Shown here: positions 7,337-12,288 of the stretch, piece by piece | Numbering within the stretch: position 1 is the first letter of the stretch | How the letters are laid out: every line of letters starts with the position of its first letter | Source of the DNA: Actinomycetes bacterium | Lineage (GTDB): Bacteria; Actinomycetota; Acidimicrobiia; Acidimicrobiales; Palsa-688 | Length of the DNA stretch: 12,288 nt | Direction of reading: 5' to 3' | Assembly (NCBI GenBank): GCA_021815935.1 | Contig: JAKAZH010000034.1 | Coordinates: 1-12,288, forward strand | Notes under the pieces: generated by a model | What the model was told of the DNA's origin: nothing | Database searches by the model: none | Seen by the model: the letters and a program-made list of their open reading frames with translations, nothing else | Position numbers and translations under genes: made by a program

Positions 7337-7969
7337 TCAGTGACCAGTTCGCACGAAGCTCATCGCTTCCGCCCGGGCGGCGGGGCTGTCTCGCATCAGG
7401 CCGCGGACCGCAGAGGTGACCGTGGTGGCGCCAGGCTTGCGGACGCCTCTCATCGACATGCACAGGTGCTCTGCTTCGACAACGACCAGGACGCCCCTCG
7501 GCTCGAGCGAAGAGTCCAGCCGGTCGGCTACCTGGGTCGTGAGTCTCTCTTGAACCTGAGGTCTCCGGCTGTAGCCGTCGACGAGGCGGGCGAGCTTCGA
7601 CAGGCCGGTGATCCGCCCGTCGGCGTTGGGGATGTAGGCGACGTGCGCCTTTCCGAACCAAGGAAGGAGATGGTGCTCGCACATGCTGAATATCGGAATG
7701 TCCCTGACCATGACCATCTCGTCGTGGCCGAGATCGAACACCACTTCGAGATGGTCACCGGGGTCCTCGCCTATGCCTGCGAAGACTTCGGCGTACATTC
7801 GGGCGACGCGGGCCGGCGTCCCGATGAGCCCGTCACGGCCGGGGTCCTCCCCGACCGCTTCCAGTATCTCCCTGACGGCCGCTTCTATACGAGCGAGGTC
7901 GACCGTCGGCGGTCTGGCCCGGCCGAGTAGAGCCGGGCCGGACTCAGTCCTCGACTCAGTCCTCGACAT
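7337..7969 (-). CDS. folE: GTP cyclohydrolase I
   Basis: Opens and rearranges GTP to 7,8-dihydroneopterin triphosphate, the entry step of folate synthesis. From ATG 7969 it has 210 residues. Type IA signature: [20 protein letters not shown] (91-110), [20 protein letters not shown] (111-130), [12 protein letters not shown], and [14 protein letters not shown] (167-180). Zinc ligands are Cys97, His100 and Cys170, so this is the Zn-dependent form, not FolE2. The frame is open further up to a TTG at 8008, but ATG 7969 is preferred: the extra residues have no family resemblance and lie inside hpt. The gene overlaps the end of hpt by 14 bases. Residues 2-9 (SRTE SRTE) are encoded by a 12-bp tandem duplication. 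In mycobacteria and Streptomyces ftsH separates hpt from folE; here it does not. Confidence 0.96.
   Translation of the reverse strand: MSRTESRTESGPALLGRARPPTVDLARIEAAVREILEAVGEDPGRDGLIGTPARVARMYAEVFAGIGEDPGDHLEVVFDLGHDEMVMVRDIPIFSMCEHHLLPWFGKAHVAYIPNADGRITGLSKLARLVDGYSRRPQVQERLTTQVADRLDSSLEPRGVLVVVEAEHLCMSMRGVRKPGATTVTSAVRGLMRDSPAARAEAMSFVRTGH
7943..7966. repeat. Perfect 12-bp tandem duplication across the hpt stop / folE start
   Basis: CTCAGTCCTCGA occurs twice in direct succession (7943-7954 and 7955-7966), and the periodicity extends two more bases to 7941. On the coding strand each unit holds GTCGAGGACTGA: the hpt reading frame ends ...VED-stop at the upstream copy (stop 7958-7956), and the second copy carries the same VED-stop out of use. 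In the folE frame the same bases give the N-terminal repeat SRTESRTE. A recent slippage duplication is likely. Confidence 0.9.
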
Positions 7970-8549
7970 ACGTCGCAAGGTATGGCAGGTTGCGGTAGCG
8001 CTCAGCAACGTCCAGGCCGTAGCCGATCACGAAGTCGGGCGGGATTTCGAAACCCTCGTATCTCAGTTGCAGGTCGACTGGCTGCAGGCCTTTCTTCACG
8101 AGGAGCGCTACGACCTCAAGGCTGGCGGGGTGACGTGCAGCAAGATTGCGCTTCAGATACGACAGCGTGAGCCCCGAGTCGACGATGTCCTCGACGATCA
8201 GGACGTGTCGGCCGCTCAGCTCAGCGTCGAGGTCCTTGACGATCCTGACGACGCCACTCGTCCGGGTCGAGTTGCCGTACGACGACACAGCCATGAAGTC
8301 GATCTCGACGGGCAGCTCGATAGCGCGTGCAAGGTCGGCGAGAAAGAAGCACGCCCCTTTCAGCACCCCTACGAGAAGCGGCACCCGTCCGGCGTAGTCC
8401 CTCGCTATGGCGGCGCCCAGCTCCCTGATCCGCCCTTGCAGCGCCTCCGCTGACACGATCACCGGTCCGAGATGCCGGTCTTCGCTGCGTGTATAGACAG
8501 CGTTTTCGAAAGCCCCGGGTTCTGCCGACAGTGACTCGGCCCCGCTCAC
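7956..8549 (-). CDS. hpt: Hypoxanthine (guanine) phosphoribosyltransferase
   Basis: Purine salvage: transfers phosphoribose from PRPP to hypoxanthine or guanine. 197 residues, slightly longer than most bacterial forms because of an N-terminal extension of about 20 residues. Seen: [18 protein letters not shown] (58-75) with the first PRPP loop, [16 protein letters not shown] (84-99) flexible loop, the PRPP-binding signature [15 protein letters not shown] (115-129) with Glu120-Asp121, and VALLVKKG (147-154) plus [19 protein letters not shown] for purine binding. The start is GTG at 8549: it overlaps the tilS stop as GTGA and has GAAGGTG seven bases upstream. The tilS-hpt pair is conserved across actinomycetes. 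The stop falls inside a tandem repeat shared with folE. Confidence 0.97.
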   Translation of the reverse strand: MSGAESLSAEPGAFENAVYTRSEDRHLGPVIVSAEALQGRIRELGAAIARDYAGRVPLLVGVLKGACFFLADLARAIELPVEIDFMAVSSYGNSTRTSGVVRIVKDLDAELSGRHVLIVEDIVDSGLTLSYLKRNLAARHPASLEVVALLVKKGLQPVDLQLRYEGFEIPPDFVIGYGLDVAERYRNLPYLATYVED

Positions 8550-9502
8550 GGCCGGGCACCTTCGAGAGTCTCGACGTGTAGACGCCCTCGGCTACGCCGA
8601 ACGCTGCGCCCGCCGGAGATCTGACATGCGCGCCGAAGTCCGCTCACCACTTCCATAACCCTTTCGAGCTCGGCCGACGACGGCGGATGCTGTTCACCTT
8701 GTTGATCCTGCCCGTTTGCGCCGGCCCCTCGCAACCACAGGCGCAAAGCCCGGCGGGCTATCGCCGGAGGAGCCTGCAGGAGCTCTGCCGTCGACGTAGC
8801 GTCGAGTTTCGCCGCCAAATCGTCGAGCAGGGCCACTTCCTCGTCGATGATCGCCGCCTGCCGGGCGAGGACGGGCGTCAAGTCCCGACCTGCGATCTCG
8901 GAAAGGAGCGGGAGACCCTCAGCACGCAGGCGGTTTCTACGGAACCTCGGATCCGAGTTGGACGGGTCGCAGACCAGGCGAAGTCCGGCGATCTTGCAGA
9001 GCTGCTCCGTCTCGCTCCGGCGAAGACCGAGCAGGGGCCGCAGAACCCGCCCACCTCCCTGCCTGCGAAGCTCGTAGCGCATGCCCCTGAGGCCGCCGAG
9101 GGCAGCGCCGCGTAGAACGTTGAGAAGGACGGTCTCCGCCTGGTCGTCCATAGTATGGCCGGTAAGCACGCACGGTGGGAGGACCTCGTAGCGCGCCTTT
9201 CTCGCCCGCGCTTCGAGGTCAGGGCCTTCGGGGACAGTGACCCGCCTCGACTCGAAGGAGAAGCCGAGAGCGGTCGCGGACGCAGCGACGACGCGGGCCT
9301 CCTCGGCAGAGCCGTCCCGCAGACCGTGATCGACATGCACGGCAACCCCGTGCAGGCCCCTGGTTCGCGCAAGGATCATGAGAGCGGTCGAGTCGGGGCC
9401 TCCCGATACAGCCAGAGCGACCGGTCCTTCGCTCGGCTCGGGGAAACGGCACCGGGACAGCAAAGCGACGGCTAGCCGTCCCTGCTCGGCCGGCTCGCTC
9501 AA
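8546..9502 (-). CDS. tilS: tRNA(Ile)-lysidine synthetase
   Basis: Modifies C34 of the tRNA-Ile with CAU anticodon to lysidine, switching it from Met to Ile reading; essential in most bacteria. From the TTG at 9502 it has 318 residues. N-type ATP pyrophosphatase motif [12 protein letters not shown] (31-42); [32 protein letters not shown] and [14 protein letters not shown]; and [16 protein letters not shown], which binds the tRNA region. The C-terminal part is the short actinobacterial type. The TTG overlaps the upstream stop (TTGA), with a weak GAGG ten bases upstream. A further in-frame GTG at 9586 would add 28 residues inside the neighbour and lacks family support. Coupled upstream to the DUF2342 gene and downstream to hpt. 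Confidence 0.95.
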   Translation of the reverse strand: MSEPAEQGRLAVALLSRCRFPEPSEGPVALAVSGGPDSTALMILARTRGLHGVAVHVDHGLRDGSAEEARVVAASATALGFSFESRRVTVPEGPDLEARARKARYEVLPPCVLTGHTMDDQAETVLLNVLRGAALGGLRGMRYELRRQGGGRVLRPLLGLRRSETEQLCKIAGLRLVCDPSNSDPRFRRNRLRAEGLPLLSEIAGRDLTPVLARQAAIIDEEVALLDDLAAKLDATSTAELLQAPPAIARRALRLWLRGAGANGQDQQGEQHPPSSAELERVMEVVSGLRRACQISGGRSVRRSRGRLHVETLEGARP

Positions 9503-10587
9503 GTGGCGACAGCCTCGCGCTCCGCTGCTCGCACCCGGGAGATCCAACGTTCGGGGCCGCGAATCTCCTCCCAGTCCGGAAGCCACTCCGGTCCGTCCCA
9601 GACTTTTGAAAGAAGCGCAGGGCCGCCGTCGGCCTCGACCGCTGCGATGAAGTCCTCTCCTTGTTGGTACTGACGCATCTTCGCGTCCAGGCCTATGACG
9701 ACCGACAGCACCTTGCCTAGTCCCCGCTGGCGGCGCCTCGCGTGAAGCGTCGAACTGAACAGGGGTGCGCTTGGGATCAGTTCAGCTCCCGCCCGGTCCA
9801 TCGTGACGTCGCCATGACCTTCGAGAAGGCTCATCAGTGCACCGACCGCAAGGATCGCCTCGTACTGTTCCGGTCCTGCGAGCAGCGTCAGGAGGCCTCC
9901 CTCCTCGAGAGGGTTACGGCCGGACCTGAAGCTTTGCGCTGCGCGCTGCAGCGCAGCGGCCAACTGGCGGGGATCGATGTCTATCCCGTCGAGCGTCCTG
10001 TCCACCATCGCCAAGAAATGGTCGCGAAGCCACGGCACGCCCGTGAACTGCGCCCGATGCGTGACCTCGTGCAACGCCAGCCACAGCCGGAACTCGCTCG
10101 GGGCGAACCCGTAGCGTCGCTCGACCTGGACCACGTTCGTGCCGACGTAGTACACGATGTCCTGCTCCTCGGGCGCTTCGTCTTCGATGAGCAGCTGGTC
10201 GTACTGGCCGAGCACCCTTCCGGAGAGCCAGCCGAGGATCAACCCGAGCTCCGCTCCCGACATCTGCCGCGTGACGCCGACCGGCCTCAGGCGACGTCCA
10301 CCGCCATCCATGCGCGCCGCGAGCTTCGCGGCCACCGGCCGAAGGAGCCTTTCGAACGAGGCCACGTTCACGTCCACCCACTGGGAGCGGTCGGTGACAC
10401 GCGCCCTTGCAGGCCCCGCGAGGGACACGAGACCCGTTTCGGCCTCGACCAAGCGCTCCGCCCGTTCGGTCATCTCCTCGAAGTCCGCCTCGAGGGACCG
10501 CCTCTCGTAGTCGCTCAGGGGTTTCTCGCGCTCAGCAATCCTTTTCGCTACGCCGCGGGCGGTATCCCAACCGATCAGCTCCGGCAC
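9499..10587 (-). CDS. DUF2342 / zincin-like metallopeptidase family protein (F420-biosynthesis-associated family)
   Basis: 362 residues from GTG 10587. Contains HEVTH (173-177) within LALHEVTHRAQF, a zincin HExxH zinc site, and a downstream EGHGD (256-260) that can give the third ligand; both fit the DUF2342 family, named for its co-occurrence with coenzyme F420 genes. No experimental role is known to me; mycobacteria have the homologue Rv3626c next to tilS and hpt, as here. No signal peptide, so probably cytoplasmic. The start GTG 10587 is chosen because GAGGAG lies six bases upstream and the family-conserved ELIGWDTARGVA begins at residue 3. Alternatives are ATG 10611 (8 residues more) or TTG 10653 (22 more), both with poorer sites. 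The stop overlaps the tilS start by four bases. Confidence 0.88.
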   Translation of the reverse strand: MPELIGWDTARGVAKRIAEREKPLSDYERRSLEADFEEMTERAERLVEAETGLVSLAGPARARVTDRSQWVDVNVASFERLLRPVAAKLAARMDGGGRRLRPVGVTRQMSGAELGLILGWLSGRVLGQYDQLLIEDEAPEEQDIVYYVGTNVVQVERRYGFAPSEFRLWLALHEVTHRAQFTGVPWLRDHFLAMVDRTLDGIDIDPRQLAAALQRAAQSFRSGRNPLEEGGLLTLLAGPEQYEAILAVGALMSLLEGHGDVTMDRAGAELIPSAPLFSSTLHARRRQRGLGKVLSVVIGLDAKMRQYQQGEDFIAAVEADGGPALLSKVWDGPEWLPDWEEIRGPERWISRVRAAEREAVAT

Positions 10588-10703
10588 TCGGTGCTCCTCG
10601 CCATAAGGCATCGTACCCGCCGAGACGAAGAAGTCCGCTCGACCTTGCCGCAACGAACAGCAGAAACTGCTCTCCCGACTGCAAACAGAGTAGACAAGCC
10701 CCG
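10588..10703 (-). other. 116-base gap; likely boundary between stress module and DUF2342-tilS-hpt-fol cluster
   Basis: Between the stop of the small zinc protein and the DUF2342 start. It holds the RBS above and a weak AGCAG-AAA-CTGCT inverted repeat (10659-10671) without a T run. No clear promoter hexamers are recognised; a promoter for the downstream genes could be here. Part of it may be coding if the DUF2342 start is at 10611 or 10653. Confidence 0.3.
10594..10599 (-). promoter_or_regulatory. Ribosome-binding site deciding the DUF2342 start
   Basis: GAGGAG on the minus strand, six bases before GTG 10587. No comparable site precedes the upstream ATG (10611) or TTG (10653), so this favours the shorter protein. 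Confidence 0.6.
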
Positions 10704-10892
10704 TCAGGCGATCTTTCGACCTCGGGTTCGAGGGACGACCATCGGCTCGTGCCTGTGGCAGAACTTGCCGCTGTTGTAAATCGACAGCTTGGTGTTACAG
10801 CCGGGTTCCCGGCAGGTGCGGTTCTTGGCGAACGCACGGGACGGTCGCTCGCTGCCGCTCATCGTGTGCCCACTTAGAGAACGCTCGCTCAT
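10704..10892 (-). CDS. Small CCCH zinc-finger-like protein (62 aa, uncharacterised)
   Basis: 62 residues, basic and Ser-rich, with four likely metal ligands: Cys27-x4-Cys32 (TCREPGC) then Cys45-x2-His48 (FCHRH), separated by NTKLSIYNSGK. The C-terminus is strongly basic (VVPRTRGRKIA), suggesting nucleic-acid contact. I do not recognise a named family; the CREPGC...LSIYN...CHRH pattern looks like a single compact zinc ribbon. The gene is well supported despite its size: GGGAGGA lies four bases before ATG 10892, the best Shine-Dalgarno in the window. It follows the anti-sigma gene by 57 bases on the same strand, so it is probably in the sigma/anti-sigma operon and may be under the same stress control. 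Function unknown. Confidence 0.8.
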   Translation of the reverse strand: MSERSLSGHTMSGSERPSRAFAKNRTCREPGCNTKLSIYNSGKFCHRHEPMVVPRTRGRKIA

Positions 10893-10896
10893 AGTT

Positions 10897-10903
10897 TCCT
10901 CCC
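10897..10903 (-). promoter_or_regulatory. Strong ribosome-binding site for the small zinc protein
   Basis: GGGAGGA on the minus strand, four bases before ATG 10892. It supports this very short frame as a real gene. Confidence 0.8.
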
Positions 10904-10949
10904 AACCTTGGCTGTGTCGGGTATCGATGCCAGTTTCAACGGTCCACCC

Positions 10950-11243
10950 CTATACGGTCCCAGGGGCCGATTCGGATGCCTCCGCGATCGCCGCAGCGAT
11001 CCTGTCCTTGAGACCCCTCGGCGCGTGCTCCCGGCAGGAGCGACCGACGACGGCTTTGAGCTCGGCTTCGAAGTCGAATGCCGCTAGGCAGGGCCCGCAG
11101 TCGGAAAGATGCCTCGATATGGCGGTCTTGCGTTCGCTGGTAAGTTCCCCGTCGAGGTAGTGGTACAACCTGTGCAGGGCGTCTTCGCAATCGGACGGCC
11201 TGTAGAGATCCTCCACGTTGAAGTTACTTTCTCCCTGGTCCAT
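10950..11243 (-). CDS. ZAS-family anti-sigma factor (RsrA/RshA-like)
   Basis: 97-residue cytoplasmic anti-sigma factor expected to hold the adjacent sigma factor inactive and release it on thiol oxidation. Zinc anti-sigma motif: Cys19, His45, Cys49, Cys52 (SRHLSDCGPCLAAF), with the same spacing as Streptomyces RsrA (C11, H37, C41, C44, from memory), and an extra Cys70 (GRSCRE) near the RsrA C61/C62 site. DCEDALHRLYHYLDGEL (18-34) matches the first helix. In the family, oxidation forms a disulfide, expels zinc and frees the sigma factor. ATG 11243 is preceded by AGG eight bases upstream; 75 bases separate it from the sigma stop. RsrA/RshA orthology is inferred from motif spacing and neighbourhood. 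Confidence 0.93.
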   Translation of the reverse strand: MDQGESNFNVEDLYRPSDCEDALHRLYHYLDGELTSERKTAISRHLSDCGPCLAAFDFEAELKAVVGRSCREHAPRGLKDRIAAAIAEASESAPGTV

Positions 11244-11295
11244 GTGGATGCCTGACCGCCTCGATGATGACTCGAACGAATGTGAAAATCCCGGA

Positions 11296-11320
11296 AGTTG
11301 CAGCCTTCAAATCCGCAACT
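11296..11320 (-). other. Inverted repeat at the sigma / anti-sigma junction
   Basis: AGTTGC (11296-11301) and GCAACT (11315-11320) form a six-pair stem with a 13-base loop, overlapping the last bases of the sigma gene stop. A flanking CGGA (11292-11295) can also pair with TCCG (11332-11335) across a bulge. There is no T run right after it. Possible attenuator or processing site; weak evidence. Confidence 0.3.
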
Positions 11321-11900
11321 ACGCCGGAGCTTCCGAGGAACTCGCCACGAGACCTCTTGCTACTCCGAATTCGTGCAACATCTTCTCCAGGGCTTTTCTT
11401 CCCCGGTGCAGGCGGCTCATCACTGTTCCGATCGGCACGTCCAGGATCTCGGCTATCTCCTTGTAGGAGAAGCCCTCGACGTCTGCGAGGAGCACCGCTA
11501 TACGAAACTGTTCGGGCAGCATCTCGACCGCTTCCTTGACCTCCGACTCGGTGAAGTGCTCGAGAACTTCCTCCTCGGCGCTACGGCCGGCCGCGACAGC
11601 TTCAAGTCCGCCGAGACGACGGAAAAGGTACAGATCTTCTCCCTCGTCCAGCTCGGTCTGCTCGGGTCGACGACGTCGCGCCCTGTAGGTGTTGATGAAA
11701 GTGTTCGTGAGGATGCGGTACAGCCATGCCTTGAGGTTCGTTCCCTCCTCGAACGAGCCGTAGGCCCTGAACGCCTTCAGATAGGTTTCCTGCACGAGAT
11801 CCTCAGCGTCGGCAGGGTTGCGCGTCATGCGCAACGCAGCGCCGTAAAGCGAGCTCATGTACTCCATAGCATCGGAGCTGAACCGCCTGCTGTCTGCCAT
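11319..11900 (-). CDS. RNA polymerase ECF sigma factor, SigR/SigH type
   Basis: 193 residues from ATG 11900. Region 2: [32 protein letters not shown] spans 16-47, with [14 protein letters not shown] the core-binding/-10 element; [16 protein letters not shown] (55-70). Region 4: [19 protein letters not shown] (128-146) and [20 protein letters not shown] (149-168), the -35-reading helix-turn-helix. The sequence closely resembles Streptomyces SigR and mycobacterial SigH, which control the disulfide-stress and thiol response, and the adjacent RsrA-like gene agrees. ATG 11900 is chosen because the frame's earlier starts (ATG 11930, TTG 11951) lie at or above a candidate promoter; AGGG is eight bases upstream. 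Probably autoregulated. Orthology with SigR is inference from similarity and partner. Confidence 0.95.
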   Translation of the reverse strand: MADSRRFSSDAMEYMSSLYGAALRMTRNPADAEDLVQETYLKAFRAYGSFEEGTNLKAWLYRILTNTFINTYRARRRRPEQTELDEGEDLYLFRRLGGLEAVAAGRSAEEEVLEHFTESEVKEAVEMLPEQFRIAVLLADVEGFSYKEIAEILDVPIGTVMSRLHRGRKALEKMLHEFGVARGLVASSSEAPA

Positions 11901-12044
11901 CTCGACTACCCTACCCCCAGCCAGTGACATCCGATCACGCGCCGCCGTCAAAGCGTTCCCGCAGCCTCTTCATCCGTCGCGTCGGCGTCCGCTAGTTACC
12001 AACCGGCGGTTACACGGGAGCGAGCAAAAGGGGTAGCTATCACG
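11901..12044. promoter_or_regulatory. Divergent intergenic region between the sigma gene and gpsA
   Basis: 144 bases between divergent genes, so promoters in both directions are expected. Besides the candidate SigR site it holds AACCG-G-CGGTT (12001-12011), a short palindrome flanked by two GTTAC copies (11995-11999 and 12009-12013), which could be an operator. For gpsA I see TAGTTA as a possible -10 but no fitting -35. AAGGGG lies upstream of the gpsA ATG, with long spacing. Confidence 0.45.
11934..11960 (-). promoter_or_regulatory. Candidate SigR-type promoter for the sigma gene (imperfect)
   Basis: On the minus strand GGGAAC (11960-11955) matches the SigR -35 GGGAAY. After 18 bases the -10 triplet reads GAT (11936-11934) where GTT is consensus. 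A start near 11928 would give a leader of about 28 bases before ATG 11900. One mismatch in a short -10 makes this tentative; it would be the usual autoregulatory loop. Confidence 0.35.
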
Positions 12045-12288
12045 ATGAGGGTGACAGTTCTCGGGGCCGGCTCGTGGGGGACAACGGTCGCAAGTCTCAG
12101 CGCCGCCTCCCATCCGACACTGCTGTGGGCTCGCAACGCATCTCTCGCGAACGAGATCACCGACGGACACACGAACGGCGCCTACCTCCCCGGCGTGACC
12201 CTGCCACGCCGTCTGCGTTCCACCAGCGACCTCGAGGAGGCGGTCACGTCCGCCGACGTTCTGGTCGTAGGTGTACCGTCCGGCGGAT
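12045..12288 (+). CDS. gpsA: NAD(P)H-dependent glycerol-3-phosphate dehydrogenase (N-terminal 81 residues; runs off right edge)
   Basis: Reduces dihydroxyacetone phosphate to sn-glycerol 3-phosphate for phospholipid synthesis. The only plus-strand gene in the window and incomplete at its 3' end. Residues 1-30 form the Rossmann start [20 protein letters not shown] with GxGxxG at 7-12 and LLWAR; then [14 protein letters not shown] (44-57) and [19 protein letters not shown] (61-79), all classic GpsA landmarks. ATG 12045 is taken as start; a GTG two codons later is possible. AAGGGG is the only ribosome-binding candidate and is further away than ideal. Divergent from the sigma gene, so it may share regulatory DNA with it; nothing in the sequence shows a functional link. 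Confidence 0.95.
   Translation, partial: MRVTVLGAGSWGTTVASLSAASHPTLLWARNASLANEITDGHTNGAYLPGVTLPRRLRSTSDLEEAVTSADVLVVGVPSGG

Noticed and set aside
6752..7930. 392-codon plus-strand frame opposite folP and folE
   Set aside because: Antisense to two intact enzymes; its length reflects GC-driven lack of stops.
9937..9958. Inverted repeat CGCTGCGC / GCGCAGCG around a GCTGCA centre
   Set aside because: It lies inside the DUF2342 coding sequence in an Ala/Gln-rich helix; codon use explains it, and there is no regulatory context.
10659..10671. AGCAG-AAA-CTGCT hairpin as terminator after the small zinc protein
   Set aside because: Five-pair stem with a tiny loop and no following T run; too weak to call.
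9742..10779. 345-codon plus-strand frame opposite the DUF2342 gene
   Set aside because: The minus-strand frame has the HExxH site, an RBS and family resemblance; the plus frame has none of these.
11970..12170. 66-codon minus-strand frame overlapping the gpsA start
   Set aside because: It is antisense to clear GpsA motifs, with no family resemblance and no good RBS.

Overview
The window is high-GC DNA (roughly two-thirds G+C) that is almost wall-to-wall genes, with many GTG and some TTG starts and repeated four-base stop/start overlaps. Gene content and order point to an actinomycete-type bacterium (Actinomycetota), probably a lineage outside the well-known mycobacteria and streptomycetes, such as Acidimicrobiia; that placement is inference. 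The order DUF2342-tilS-hpt-folE-folP-folB-folK-panC-coaX-lysS is, from memory, the same series found in Mycobacterium (Rv3626c down to Rv3598c) and Streptomyces. There is no mobile element, CRISPR, rRNA or tRNA, and no stretch of 300 bases without a gene.

Layout, right to left because nearly everything is on the minus strand. At the right edge gpsA (glycerol-3-phosphate dehydrogenase, partial) runs on the plus strand, divergent from a stress module: an ECF sigma factor of the SigR/SigH type (11319-11900), its zinc-binding ZAS anti-sigma factor (10950-11243) and a 62-residue protein with a CCCH zinc-ligand pattern (10704-10892). After a 116-base gap comes a long, tightly packed cluster: a DUF2342 zincin-like protein, tilS (tRNA-Ile lysidine synthase), hpt (hypoxanthine phosphoribosyltransferase), folE, folP, a phosphatase-like protein that lacks the catalytic cysteine, folB and folK. 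After another gap of 107 bases follow panC, nadB, nadC, coaX and the start of lysS, which leaves the window at the left edge.

The cluster joins cofactor supply (pterin branch of folate; pantothenate/CoA; NAD from aspartate) with purine salvage and two translation-fidelity genes (tilS, lysS). folE, folB, folK and folP cover GTP to dihydropteroate except removal of the phosphates from dihydroneopterin triphosphate. panC and coaX are the pantothenate-synthetase and pantothenate-kinase steps; panD and nadA are not in the window. Compared with relatives, ftsH is missing between hpt and folE, where instead a 12-bp tandem duplication sits across the hpt stop and the folE start. nadB-nadC occupies the panC-coaX gap where mycobacteria carry panD.

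The most unusual item is the protein at 5970-6500. It is translationally coupled to folP and folB and has the fold signature of a dual-specificity phosphatase, but Gln replaces the nucleophilic Cys. The second is the small CCCH protein beside the sigma/anti-sigma pair.
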